From contig OY848917.1 of the NCBI GenBank assembly GCA_963693285.1, forward strand, positions 30,763,245 through 30,827,244: 64,000 nucleotides of DNA, given 5' to 3'. How positions within the stretch are numbered: position 1 is the stretch's first letter; each line of letters opens with the position of its first letter. The stretch is from Xestospongia muta. Lineage: Eukaryota > Porifera > Demospongiae > Haplosclerida > Petrosiidae. This document shows, piece by piece, positions 10,166-24,385 of this stretch. The position numbers and the translations under genes were made by a program. The notes below the pieces were generated by a model. The model had not been told where the DNA came from. It searched no databases and saw only the letters and a list, made by a program, of their open reading frames with translations.

Positions 10166-11780
10166 CACAATTCATAAATCAAAGTCACATAATTCATAAA
10201 TGTATTATGATAATTTTAAAAAATAGAAACCATATGACACTTATGATCTAATCTTTCTGTTATTATTAGCTACAATTGAAGATAAACAAACGTTAAACTC
10301 ACAATTGAACAATTCTCTTCAAGAGTGCTATAATAACAATTAGTACATTTTGCATACATTTTGCAAATCTTGTCAATAATGTATTAATATCAATCCAGTA
10401 GTGATATTTCTGAGTATATCTAAGTACAAGATTAAACTTATTTAAATATGATATTTGTGTGGATTAAATTTCTATTTATATATATCTATTAGATACGTTG
10501 CTACAAGACAGACTGTGAAGGAAAAAAGATATCTGTAAGTTTACTAATTGATAATGTAAGTTTGCTTAAATAAAAATTGTGAGCATCAATACTATATGTG
10601 GCTGGTTATAAACCCCATGCACAATACTTTCCATGAAGATTTGAACATGTAGGTTATGTGTAGCTTTTTGAAACACTGCATAAAATACACTGAACTGCAT
10701 TTCTATGCTGAATTCTCTTCATTATTGTATAAATGTGTTACTATTGTACTCATAACAAATTTGTCAAAGTATCTTAATAGACAACTGATGTCACACGGAA
10801 GGTGTGATCATTTTGACTTGACTCAAGAGTGATCATTTTGGCTTGACAGTACACTGCATGGATGACAAGGTCATCCAGAGTACCGTCCCATTTTAATAAA
10901 TCTGCCAAGGTTTCATGTGAATGATAGATATAGGTATAAGTTTGTGGGTGTGAACATAGGTGTAGGTGTGACTAATAATACTTTTTTTCAGCCAACAAAA
11001 TATGCAAACAGAACATGATGTCATATTTAAGAAGCATTCTAGTCAGTCAACACAAATATTTCGCATTCTATAGAAATATATCATATGTTTATTTTTTTAA
11101 AAAAAGTACATCATAGTGTTTATTTTAATTATATTTGCAAAAAAATTAAATCAAAGTCAAATATATAACCTATTGAATTTATAGTAGTTACCACAATAAT
11201 AAAAAAACATTAAATAGTGGGGTTTTTTCAAGATTTATATTCATATTTGTTGTATCACACTAGGAACCTATGTTACTTATATACTGCCTTAACAATTTTA
11301 TCATATTACGTCAGTAACTTTACAACACAATGAAACAATCTGATTATAATACAATTTAGTAATAACTTTGTTTTTAATGATTAATTTAAAAGGACAAATT
11401 TTGAACAAATAAAAAGGAAAAGTAGACTAACTGCTTGAAACAAACAAGCAACCTTTGAGCAATCTATTAGCAGTGTAGGGAACTGATAAATGAAACCACT
11501 AATATGTGTACACTTAAACACTTAAATAGTGTGGTTGACAACATTCAGATAGTTCCATTGACCAACGATATATATATGTATGCACACACACACGAGCGCG
11601 CACTCACATATATATATATATATATATTACTAATGACACTAGTAATTGTAGGTTTCTACATGAAGCTTCCAATCTCATGCAATATGTCCTTCAGGGACTG
11701 TCAATCATTAACACTTGTAAACATGAAGAACAACTACATAAATCTATACAGTATTATTATTATCATGATCTGTTCAACTT
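10166..11780. other. AT-rich stretch with one possible 42-nt exon
   Basis: Mostly featureless A+T-rich sequence. At 10493-10534, an open phase-0 segment (IRCYKTDCEGKKIS) lies between TATTAG and a GTAAGT donor and could follow the exon-like segment at 7041. A small duplication (GTGATCATTTTGRCTTGAC) lies at 10803-10850, and CA and TA microsatellites at 11580-11628. Confidence 0.35.
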
Positions 11781-14700
11781 TTTCTCTTAATATTTGTTAT
11801 TACTATCTGACATATCAATTTATTATATAATAGGAAGTAAGTTTGATTTATTGTAGTACAAAAAGTAACTATTATTAAAGAAATGTGGTTATTGTTGTAG
11901 TTTGTTTAATATTTTGTTCTTTCTCTACCTTTATATTTGATGTTACTAACTGACATATCAATGTATTATATAATAGGAGGTAAATTTAATCTATTATAGT
12001 ATGTTAATTATCTACTAATTTTAAAAAATATAGTGATTGTCATAGTGTGTTTAACCCTATTGTTTCCTTTTCTACCTTCATAATTAATGTTATTGCCTTA
12101 CATGTCAATGTATTATATAATAGGAAGATTGGTTGATCTATTATAGTACAATATAGTAACAAATTTTTAGAAAATATGGTTATTTTCATATTTTTTAACT
12201 CTATTGTTTCCTTCTCTGCCTTTATGTTTTATGGTACTACCTGACATATCAATCTATTATATAATAGATGGTAAGTTTGATTTATTGTAGTTCAATAAGT
12301 AACTATTAATTAAAGAAATATGGTTGTTGTCATAATTTGTTTAATCCTTTTGTTTCTTTCTCTACCTTTATATTTGATGTTTATACCTGTCATATGGATA
12401 TATTATAAAATAGGCAGTAAGTTTGATTTATTGTAGTATAAGTAACTATTAATAAAAGAAATATGGTTATTGACATAGTTTGTTTAATCCTTTTGTTTCT
12501 TTCTCTACCTTTATATTTGATGTTACTATCTGACATATCAATCTATTATATAATAGCTTGTAAGTTTTGTTTATTGTAGTATAATAAGTAACTATTAATA
12601 AAAGAAATATGTTTGTTGTCATAATTTGTTTAATCCTTTTGTTTCTTTCTCTACCTTTATATTTGATGTTATTACCTGACATATAAATCTATTATATAAT
12701 AGTGGGTAAGTTTGATTTATTGTAGTATAATAAGTAACTATTAATAAGAGTAATATGGTTATTGTCATAATTTGTTTAATCCTTTTGTTTCTTTCTCTAC
12801 CGTTATATTTGATGTTAATACCTGTCATATGGATATATTATAAAATAGACAGTAAGTTTGATTTATTGTAGTATAAGTAACTATTAATAAAAGAAATATG
12901 GTTATTGTCATAGTTTGTTTTATTCTTTTGTTTCTTTCTCTACCTTTATATTTGATTTTACTACATGACGTATCAATGTACTATATAATAGATCTTAACT
13001 TTGATTTACTGTATTATAATAAGTAACTATTAATGAAGAAATAAGGTTATCATGATAGTTTGTTTAATCCTTTTTTTTCTTTCTCTACCTTTATATTTGA
13101 TGTTACTACCTGACATATCAATGTACTATATAATAGATTGTAAGTTTGATTTACTGTAGTAAAATAAGTAACTATTAATAAAAGAAATAAGGTTACCGTG
13201 ATAGTTCGTTTAATCCTTTTTTTCTTTCTCTACCTTTATATTTGATGTTACTACCTGACATATCAATGTACTATATAATAGATTGTAAGTTTGATTTACT
13301 GTAGTAAAATAAGTAACTATTAATAGAAGAAATAAGGTTATTGTCATAGTTTGTTTAATACTTTTTGTTTCTTTCTCTACATTTATATTTATATTATTAC
13401 TTAACATGTGGATAACTTATAAAAAAGAGAGTAAGTTTGAATTATTTTAATATGATAAGTAACTATTAATATAAGAAATAAGGTCATTCTCATAGATTGT
13501 TTGATACTTTTATTTCTTTCTCTACCGTTACATTTGATGTTAATACCTGTCATATGGATATATTATAAAATAGGCAGTAAGTTTGATTTATTGTAGTATA
13601 AGTAACTATTAATAAAAGAAATATGGTTATTGTCATAGTTTGTTTAATTCTTTTGTTTCTTTCTCTACCTTTATATTTGATTTTACTACATGACGTATCG
13701 ATGTACTATATAATAGATTTTAACTTTGATTTACTGTATTATAATAAGTAACTATTAATAAAGAAATAAGGTTATCATGATAGTTTGTTTAATCCTTTTT
13801 TTCTTTCTCTACCTTTATATTTTTGATGTTACTACCTGACATATCAATGTACTATATAATAGATTGTAAGTTTGGTTTATTGTAGTATAATAAGTAACTA
13901 ATAATAAAAGAAATAAGGTTAATGTGATAGTTTGTTTAATCTTTTTTTTCTTTCTCTACCTTTATATTTGATGTTACTACCTGACATATCGATGTACTAT
14001 ATAATAGATTGTAAGTTTGATTTACTGTAGTAAAATAAGTAACTATTAATAGAAGAAATATGGTTATTGTCAAAATTTTTTTAATGCTTTTGTTTCTTAC
14101 TCTACCTTTATATTTGATGTTACTACCTGACATATATGTGTATTTTATTATAGATGGTAAAGTTTGATTTATTGTAGTACGATAACTAACTATTGATAAA
14201 AAAAATGTGGTTATTGTAATAGTTTGTTTAATTCTTTTGTTTCTTTCTCTACCTTTATATTTGATGTTATTAACTGACATATCCAATGTATTATGTATAG
14301 CTGGTAAGTTTGGTTTCTTGTAGTTCAATAAGTAAATATTAATAAAAGATATAAGGTTATCGTCATAGTTTGTTTAATCCTTTTGTTTCTTTCTCTACTT
14401 TTATATTTGATATTATTACCTGGCTAATTGATACATTATAAAATAGGGAGTAAGTTTGATTTATTGTAGTATGATAGTAACTATTACTAAAAGAAATGTG
14501 GTTATTATCATAGTTCTTTTTAATCATTTGATTTATTCTCTACCTTTATATTTGATGTTTCTACCTGATATATTGATGTAATATATAATAGTGGGTAAGT
14601 TTGATTTATTGTAGCATAATAAGTAACTATTATTAAAGAAATATGGTTATTATCATAGTTTGTTTAATACTTTTGTTTCTTTCCCTACTTTTATATTTGA

Positions 14701-17700
14701 TATTACTACCTGGATTATGAATACACTAAAAATAGAGAGTACGTTTGATTTATTGTAGTATGATAAGTAACTATTACTAAAAGAAATATTGTTATTGTCA
14801 TAGTTTGTTTAATCCTTTTGTTTCTTTCTCTACCTTTATATTTGATGTTATTACCTGGATTATGGATTCATTAAAAATAGAGAGTACGTTTGATTTATTG
14901 TAGTATGATAAGTAACTATTACTAAAAGAAATATTGTTATTGTCATAGTTTGTTTAATCCTTTTCTTTCTTTCTTTACCTTTATATATAATGTTACTACC
15001 TGACATATCAATGTATTATATAATAGCTGGTAAGCTTGATTTATTGTAGTATATTGAGTAACTCTTAATAAAAGAAATATGGTTGTCATGGTTTGTTTAA
15101 TCCTTTTGTTTCTACCTTTATATTTGATGTAACTACCTGATATATTGATGTCTTATATAACAGAGGGTAAGTTTAATTTTTTGTAGTTCGATAAGTAAGT
15201 ATTATTAAAGAAATGTGATTATCGTCACAGTTTGTTAATCCTTTCGTTTCTTTCTCTACTTTTATATTTGATATTATTACCTGGGTTATGGATACATTAT
15301 AAAATAGAGAGTAAGTTTGCTTTATTGTAGTATGATAAATTGCTATAACTTAAAGAAATATGGTTATTGCTTATTTAATCCTTTTCTTTCTTTCTTTACC
15401 TTTATATTTGATGTTATTACTTGACATATGTATATATTATATAATAGAAAGTAAGTTTAATTTATTGTAGTTCAATAAGTAACTATTAATAAAAGAATTG
15501 TGTTTGTTGTAATAGTTGGTTTAATCCTTTTGTTTCTTTTTCTACCTTTTTATTTAATGTTATTACCTGACACATCAATGTATTATGTAATAGCCGGTAA
15601 GTTTGGTTTATTGTAGTATAATGTGTAACTATTAATAAAAGAAATATGGTTGTCATAGTTTGTTTAATCCTTTTGTTTCTTTCTCTACCTATATATTTGA
15701 TTTTACTACCTGACATATCAATGTATTATGTAATAGTTGGTAAGAATGGTTTATTGTAGTATAATAAGTAACTATTAATAAAAGAAATATGGTTATTATA
15801 ATAGTTTCTTTAATCCTTTTGTTTCTATCTCTACCCTTTATATTTGATGTTATTACCTGACATATCGATGTATTATATAATAGCCGGTAAGTTTGATTTA
15901 TTGTAGTATAATAAGTAACTATTAATAAAAGAAATAAGGTTATTGTCATAGTTTGTTTAATCCTTTTGTTTCTTTCTCTACCTTTATTTTAAATTTTACA
16001 ATCTGACATGGATGTATTATATAATAGTCGGTGAGCTTAGTTTAATGTAGTTCAATAAGTAACTATTAATAAAAGAAATATGGTTATTATAATAGTTTCT
16101 TTAATCCTTTTGTTTCTTTCTCTACAATTTATATTTGATGTTACTACCTGACATATCGATGTATTATATAAAGCCGGTAAGTTTGATTTATTGTAGTATA
16201 ATAAGTAACTATTTATAAAAGAAATAAGGTTATTGTCATAGTTTGTTTAATCCTTTTGTTTCTTTCTCTACCTATATATTTGATGTTACTACCTGACATA
16301 TCGATTTATTATATAATAGATGGTAAGTTTGATTTACTGTAGTTCAAATAATTAACTATTAACTCAAAAACATGGTTGTTGCCATAATTTGTTTAATCCT
16401 TTTTTTTCTTTCTCTATCTTTGTATACAATGTTACTACCTGACATATCAATGTATTATGTAATAGTCGGTAAGTTTAGTTTATTGTAGTATAATGAGTAA
16501 CTATTAATAAATGAAATATGGCTGTCATAGTTTATTAAATCCTTTTGTTTCTTTCTCTACCTTTATATTTATTGTTACTACCTGACATATCAATGTATTA
16601 TATAATAGGAAATAAGTTTGATCTATTTAGTTCAATAAATATCTATTAATGAAAGAAATATTGTTGTTATAGTGTGTTTAATCCCTTTGTTTCTTTCACT
16701 ACCTTTATACTTGATGTTATTACCTGACATATTATGTATTATATAATGGCAGGTCAGTTTATATTATTGTAGTATAATAAGTAACTATTAATAAGAGAAA
16801 TAATGTTATTGTCATAGTTTGTTTGATCCTTTTGTCTCTTTCTCTACCTTTATATATAATGTTACTACCTGACATATCAATGTATTATATAATAGTCGGT
16901 AAGTTTGGTTTATTGTAGTATAATGAGCAACTATTAATAAATGAAATATGGTTGTCATAGTTTGTTTAATCCTTTTCTTTCTTTCTCTACCTTTATATAT
17001 AATGTTACTACCTGACATATCAATGTATTATATAATAGTCGGTAAGTTTGGTTTATTGTAGTATAATGAGTAACTATTAATAAATGAAATATGGTTGTCG
17101 TAGTTTGTTTAATCCTTTTGTTTCTTTCTCTACCTTTATATTTGTTGTTACTACCTGACATATTAATGTATTATATAATAGGAAGTAAGTTTGATTTATT
17201 TAGTTCAATAAATATCTATTAATGAAAGAAATATTGTTGTTATAGTGTGTTTAATCCCTTTGTTTTTTTCACTACCTTTATACTTGATGTTATTACCTGA
17301 CATATTATGTATTATATAATGGCAGGTGAGTTTGGATTATTGTTGTATAATAAGTAACTATTAATAAGAGAAATAAGATTATTGTCATAGTTTGTTGATC
17401 CTTTTGTCTCTTTCTCTACCTTTATATATAATGTTACTACCTGACATATCAATGTATTATATAATAGTCGGTAAGTTTGGTTTATTGTAGTATAATGAGT
17501 AACTATTAATAAATGAAATATGGTTGTCATAGTTTGTTTAATCCTTTTCTTTCTTTCTCTACCTTTATATATAATGTTATTACCTGACATATCAATGTAT
17601 TATATAATAGTTGGTAAGTTTGGTTTATTGTAGTATAATGAGTAACTATTAATAAATGATATATGGTTGTGATAGTTTGTTTAATCCTTTTGTTTCTTTC

Positions 17701-20700
17701 TCTACCTTTATATTTGTTGTTACTACCTGACATATCAATGTATTATATAATAGGAAGTAAGCTTGATTTATTTAGTTCAATAAATATCTATTAATGAAAG
17801 AAATATTGTTATTATAGTGTGTTTAATCCCTTTGTTTCCTCTCTACCTTTATGCTTGATGTTATTACCTGACATATTGATGTATTATATAATGGCAGGTG
17901 AGTTTAGATTATTGTAGTAGGATATATTATAAAATAGGCAGTAAGTTTGATTTATTGTAGTATAAGTAACTATTAATAAAAGAAATAAGGTTATTATCAA
18001 GTTTGTTTGATCCTTTTGTTTCTTTTTCTACCTTTATATTTGATGTTACTACCTGACATATCTATTTATTATGTAATAGATCGTAAGTTTGATTTTCTGT
18101 AGTTCAATAATTAACTATTAACTCAAAAACATGGTTGTTGTCATAATTTGTTTAATCCTTTTTTTTCTTTCTCTATCTTTGTATTTGATGTTACTACCTG
18201 ACATATGAACGTTTATATAATAGATAGTAAGTTTTCTTTTTTGATGTAATAAATGACTATTTAAGAAGAAATATAATTGTTGTCATAAATAATTTAACAT
18301 TTTCTTTCTTCGCTTTATTTATATTTGATGTTACAATCTGACATTGGGATGTATTATATAATAGATGGTAAGATTAGTTTACTGTAGTTCAATAAGTAAA
18401 TATTAATAAAGGAAATATAGTTATTATAATAGTTTGTTTAACACTTTTGTTTCTTTCTCTACCTTTATATTTGATGTTATTACTTGACATATTAATGTAT
18501 TATGTAATAGCCGGTAAGTTTTGTTTATAGTAGTATATAAGTAAGTATTAATAAAGAAATATAGTTATTATAATAGTTGGTTTAATCCTTTTCTTTCTTT
18601 CTCTACCTTTATACATGATGTTACTACCTGACATATCAATGTATTATATAATAGCCGGTAAGTTTGGTTTATTGTAGTATAATCAGTAACTATTAATAAA
18701 AGAAAAATGTTTGTCATAGTTTGTTTAATCCTTTTGTTTCTTTCTCTACCTATATATTTGATGTTACTACGTGACATATTAATCTATTATATAAAAGCCG
18801 GTAAGTTTGATTTATTGTAGTATAATAAGTAACTATTTTTTAAAAAAATATGGTTATTATCATAGTTTGTTTAATCCTTTTGTTTCTTTCTCTACATTTG
18901 TATTTGATGTTACTACCTGAAATATCAATGTATTATGTAATAGCCGGTAAGTTTTGTTTATTGTAGTATAATAAGTAACTATTAATAAAAGAAATATGGT
19001 TATCATAGTTTGTTTAATTCTTTTATTTCTTTCTCTACCTTTATACTTGATGTTATTACCTGACATATCGACGTATTATATAATAGGAAGTAAGTTCGTT
19101 TATTGTGGTTCAATATGTAACTATTAATAAAAAATACGTTTGTCATAGTGTGTTTAATCCTTTTGTTTCTTTCTCTACCTTTTTATTTAATATTACTACC
19201 TGACATATCAATGTATTATATAATAGGAAGTAAGTTTGACTTATTGTAGTTCAATAAGTAACTATTAATAAAAGAAATTAGGTTATGGTCATAATTTATT
19301 TAATTCTTTTGTTTATTATTCTACTTTATACTTGATGTTATTACCTGACATATTGATGTATTATATAATGGCATGTGAGTTTAGATTTTTGTAGTATAAT
19401 AAGTAACTATTAATAAAAGGAATAAGGTTATTGTCATAGTTTGTTTAATCCTTTTTTTTTCTTTCTCTACCTATATATTTGATGTTATTACCTGACATAT
19501 CTATTTATTATATAATAGCTGGTAAGTTTGATTTATTGTAGTTCAATAAGTAACTATTAATAAAAGAAATATGGCTATTATAATAGTCTCTTTAATCCTT
19601 TTGTTTCTTTCTCTACAATTTATATTTGATGTTATCACCTGACATATCAATGAATTATATAATAGCTGGTGAGTTTAGTTTATTGTAGTATAATAAGTAA
19701 CTATTAATAAAAGATATAAGGTTATTGTCATAGTTTGTTTACTCCTTTTGTTTCTTTCTCTACCTATATATTTGATGTTACTACTGACATATCTATTTAT
19801 TGTGTAATAGATCGTAAGTTTGATTTACTGTAGTTCAAATAATTAATATAAACTCAAAAACATGGCTGTTGTCATAATTTGTTTAATCCTTTTTCTTTTC
19901 TCTCTATCTTTGTATTTGATGTTATTACCTGACACATCAATGTATTATGTAATAGCTGGTAAGTTTGATTTATTGTAGTATAATGAGTAACTATTAATAA
20001 AAGAAATATGGTTGCTATAGTTTGTTTAATCCTTTTGTTTTTATTCTCTACCATTTATATTTGATGTTACTACCTGACATATTGATCTATTATATAAAAG
20101 CCGGTATGTTTGATTTATTGTCGTATAATAAGTAACTATTTAAAAAAGAAATATGGTTATTATCATAATTTGTTTAATCCTTTTGTTTCTTTCTCTACCT
20201 TTGTATTTGATGTTACTACCTGAAATATCAATGTATTATGTAATAGCCGGTAAGTTTTGTTTATTGTAGTATAATAAGTAACTATTAATAAAAGAAATAG
20301 GGTTGTCATAGTTTGTTTAATCCTTTTATTTCTTTCTCTACCTTTATACTTGATGTTATTACCTGACATATCGACGTATTATATAATAGGAAGTAAGTTT
20401 GTTTATTGTGGTTCAATAAGTAACTATTAATAAAAGAAATAAGGTTATGGTCATAATTTTTTTAATTCTTTTGTTTATTATTCTACTTTATACTTGATGT
20501 TATTACCTGACATATTGACGTATTATATAATGGCAGGTGAGTTTAGATTATTGTAGTATAATACGTAACTATTATTAAAAGGAATAAGGTTATTGTCATA
20601 GTTTGTTTAATTTTTTTTTCTTTCTCTACCTATGTATTTGATGTTATTACCTGACATATCTATTTATTATATAATAGCTGGTAAGTTTGATTTATTGTAG

Positions 20701-22727
20701 TTCAATAAGTAACTATTAATAAAAGAAATATGGTTATTATAATAGTTTTTTTAATCCTTTTGTTTCTTTCTATACATTTATATTTGATGTTATCACCTGA
20801 CATATCAATGAATTATATAATAGCTGGTGAGTTTAGTTTATTGTAGTATAATAAGCAACTATTAATAAAAGATATAAGGTTATTGTCATAGTTTGTTTAA
20901 TCCTTTTGTTTCTTTCTCTACCTATATATTTGATGTTACTACTGACATATCTATTTATTGTGTAATAGATCGTAAGTTTGATTTACTGTAGTTCAAATAA
21001 TTAACATAAACTCAAAAACATGGTTGTTGTCATAATTTGTTTAATCCTTTTTTTTCTTTCACTATCTTTGTATTTGATGTTACTACCTGACACATCAATG
21101 TATTATGTAATAGCTGGTAGTTTGATTTATTGTGGTATAATGAGTAACTATTAATAAAAGAAGTGTGGTTGTCATAGTTTGTTTAATCCTTTTGTTTCTT
21201 TCTCTACCATTTATATTTGATGTTACTACCTGACATATCGATCTATTATATAATAGCCGGTAAGTTTGATTTATTGTAGTATAATAAGCAACTATTAATA
21301 AATGAAATATAGTTATTATAATAGTTGGTTTAATCCTTTTCTTTCTTTCTCTACCTTTATATTTGATGTTACTACCTGACATATCAATGTTTTATGTAAT
21401 AGAAGGTAAGTTTGGTTTATTGTAGTATAATCAGTAACTATTAATAAAAGAAATATGGTTGTTGTAGTTTGTTTAATCCTTTTGTTTCTTTCTCTAACTA
21501 TATATTTGGTGTTACTACTTGACATATCGATTTATTATATAATAGCCAGTTTGATTTATTGTAGTATAATAAGTAACTATTTATAAAAAAGAATATGGTT
21601 ATTATCCTAGTTTGTTTAATCCTTTTGTTTCTTTCTCTACCTTTGTATTTGATGTTACTACCTGAAATATCAATGTATTATGTAATAGCCGGTAAGTTTT
21701 GTTTATTGTAGTATAATAAGTAACTATTAATAAAAGAAATATGGTTGTCATATTTTGTTTAATCCTTTTATTTCTTTCTCTATCTTTATACTTGATGTTA
21801 TTACCTGACATATCAACATATTATATAATAGGAAGTAAGTTTGTTTATTGTGGTTCAATAAGTAACTATTAATAAAAAATAGGTTTGTCATAATGTGTTT
21901 AATCCTTTTGTTTCTTTCTCTACCTTTTTATTTGATGTTACTACCTCACATATTGATGTATTATATAATAGGAAGTAAGTTTGATTTATTGTAGTTCAAT
22001 ACGTAACTATTAATAAAAGAAATAAGGTTATGTTCATAATTTATTTAATTCTTTTGTTTATTATTCTACTTTATACTTGATGTTATTACCTGACATATAG
22101 ATGTATTATATAATGGCAGATGGGTTTAGATTTTTGTAGTATAATAAGTATCTATTAATAATGGGAATAAGGTTATTGTCATAATTTGTTTAATCCTTTT
22201 GTTTCTTTCTTTACCTTTATATTTGATGTTATTACCTGACATATCAATGTATTATGTAATAGCCGGTAAGTTTGGTTTATTGTAGTATAATGAGTAACTA
22301 TTAATAAATGAAATATGGTTGTTATAGTTTGTTTAATCCTTTTGTTTCTTTCTCTACCTTTATATTTGATGTTACTACCTGACATATTGATGTAATATAT
22401 AATAGGAAGTAAGTTTCATTTATTGTAGTTCAATAAGTAACTATTAATAAAAATCTATGGGTGTCGTAATGCGTTTAATCCTATTGTTTCTTTCTTTACC
22501 TTTATACTTGATGATATTACCTGACATATTTATATATTGTATAATGGCAGATGAGTTTAGATTATTGTTATATAATAAGTAACTATTAATAAAAGAAATA
22601 AGGTTATTGTCATAGTTTGTTTAATCCTTTTTTTTTTCTTTCTTTCTTTATCTTTGTATTTGATGTTACTACCCGACATATAATTGCATTTTGTAATAGA
22701 ATGTAAGTTATGCTCTGCACATTGGAT
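11780..22727 (+). repeat. Satellite A: ~146-bp tandem array, about 75 copies
   Basis: The monomer contains TGTTTAATCCTTTTGTTTC, then TTTCTCTACCTTTATATTTG, ATGTTACTACCTGACATATC, AATGTATTATATAATAG, nnGGTAAGTTTGATTTATTG, TAGTATAATAAGTAACTATT and AATAAAAGAAATATGG. Spacing between successive TGTTTAATCC motifs is 146 bases where measured (12481, 12627, 12773). Diagnostic variants recur at larger intervals, for example CCTGAAATATCAATG near 18.92, 20.22 and 21.66 kb (about 1.3 and 1.44 kb apart) and repeated blocks near 17.0 and 17.55 kb, so the array has higher-order structure. Reverse-strand ORFs of 60-95 codons recur here because the monomer has few stops on that strand; they are not genes. Confidence 0.95.
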
Positions 22728-23121
22728 GTTACCATTAATAACATAGTAATTGTAGTAAATGTTTGTTATATGTATAAATGTATTGTATTAAATTTATACT
22801 GAAAGGTATTAACTATGATTATATTTCAGAAGGCTCAGTCTCACATATCAATGATGTTTGGCCTAGTTTCCTAATTTATATTAGAGATTCCCAGTTAATT
22901 ATTAGTATAGTTATTTACGGTATTAAAAGTCACGCCCTGCTCTGCCACGTGCGATGGGAGTGGTCAGACAAGTATATAAATACCCAGAGCGATCCTGACA
23001 CCTTGGCCTTTTTTTCTAACTCCATTGAAGGTGTTTGAGTAAAGACTCCCGAAGTCTTCTTCTTGCCTTCTTTTAAAGCTCAATTTTCTAATTGTTTTTT
23101 CTCTATTGTACAATTTGGGAT

Positions 23122-23965
23122 TATGTCCTTGTCACTCCAACAACCTCAAGCATCACTGGCGGACAGAGTTCTGACCAGAGTGATATTCTTGCTGCCATCC
23201 AGATGATGGAGCAAAATTTCACTTCCTCCATCAACGCAGTCTCCACTTGAATGAATGACCTCTCTGAGAGAGTTCAAGGGACTTCAACGCTTGAAGTAGA
23301 ACCACCCTCTAAAAGTATCTTGTGGGCCGATCGAACAGATTCAGTGGCCGATCTCCCTCCCCTACCGAGATGGCCCGATGAAGAAAAAGATGATGAGACT
23401 AGTGGTGAGACTAGAGAGCCATTTGAGGTGTCAGAGAGCACCTCAGCTCTCCTTAAGAAATCTTTTACCTCCACATTTCCCCACGTGGAGAGGCGTAAAT
23501 TGCAAGGAATGTTCCACGTCCCTAACGTCAATGAGACCAGATGTCCCAGACTAGACTCGGTCTTCAAGACAGTTGGTTCATCTCTCAGAGAAGAGGCAAA
23601 AGCCTTTTAAAAAGGACCAAGAAATCTTCAAAGAGGCAGCTCCCAAACTGTTTGGGAATGCGTTTGAGAGAACTGCTAAGGAAAGGGCTGAGGCAGTTAA
23701 GCTCCTGAAAGGGGCACGTCCTCCTCAGAAGCCACAAGTTAACAAGCCATTTTTCGGACCAACCGCCTCTCCTACACCCAGAGGGGAGGTGGTTACCAAT
23801 CATTTTGAGAAGGCAAAAACCCTTTCCACCTGTTTTCTCGATAAAGAAGAGAAAACTTTCCGCAGACCCAAACCAAGTAAAGGGAGTATGTCAAGCTCCT
23901 CAAACTGTATTTTCAGACATTATATGTGTAGGCAGAGACCTGCCTCTAATGTTTCATTCCTCTAA
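23122..23965 (+). pseudogene. DIRS-like gag remnant
   Basis: The reading begins near SSITGGQSSDQSDILAAIQ and is interrupted by a TGA just before 23251. It continues MNDLSERVQGTSTLEVEPP... through SALLKKSFTSTF and NETRCPRLDSVFKT, then needs a frame change near 23573-23610 to reach KLFGNAFERTAKERAEAVKL and a basic tail. The same landmarks (TRCPKLDSIFKN, YLFGSGFERKAKELLE) occur in the second DIRS-like element, where about 100 more residues separate them, so this copy has a large internal deletion as well as a stop and a frameshift. Confidence 0.7.
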
Positions 23966-24130
23966 TGTTTCAAGCCCACTCAATCAAAGGGGCATCCACT
24001 TCAAAGGCTGCAAACGTGGGGGTAACTATGGAAGATATATTGAAAGTAGCTGATTGGACTACTGAATTTACATTCTAAAAGTTTTATTATAAACCTGTCC
24101 ACAATGCAAGTTTTGCCAGGTCTATCATCT
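23963..24130 (+). pseudogene. C-terminal fragment of a DIRS tyrosine recombinase
   Basis: The frame reads AHSIKGASTSKAANVGVTME, then DILKVADWTTEFTF, a TAA, then KFYYKPVHNASFARSI. This corresponds to the recombinase box around the conserved His-x-x-Arg and the catalytic Tyr (within KFYYKP). The Arg is Lys here and a stop precedes the Tyr region, so the product would be inactive. Confidence 0.7.
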
Positions 24131-24152
24131 CAGATCACGAGCTACAAATGTC

Positions 24153-24285
24153 ACCATTGATATGTGAGACTGAGCCTTCTGAAATATAATTACAGAATGG
24201 CTAACACCACAAAGTGGTTGAATGCTATTCTGAGTTATATGAAGAAGGTGAAGTCAAACATATCAATGGTTCTCACCGATCACAC
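24153..24285 (+). repeat. Internal complementary region of DIRS element 1
   Basis: CATTGATATGTGAGACTGAG-CCTTCTGAAATATAAT is the reverse complement of the left terminus. It is followed directly by TTACAGAATGGCTAA and CCACAAAGTGGTTGAATGCT, the reverse complement of the right terminus. In DIRS elements this region templates joining of the two ends in a circular intermediate. Confidence 0.8.
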
Positions 24286-24385
24286 CCATTGATATGCAAT
24301 AATATACATATAATACTCATTTACCAGGGAATAACGAGAACAATTAATAACACTTGGTTTAAAAATAATAACAATAATAATAAAA

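Noticed and set aside
12467..22385. Many minus-strand ORFs of 60-130 codons with a shared MSGxNIKYKGRERNKRIKQT-like peptide
   Set aside because: They recur with the satellite monomer, differ by stops and frameshifts between monomers, and have no splice or promoter context; they are a by-product of a stop-poor frame in satellite A.
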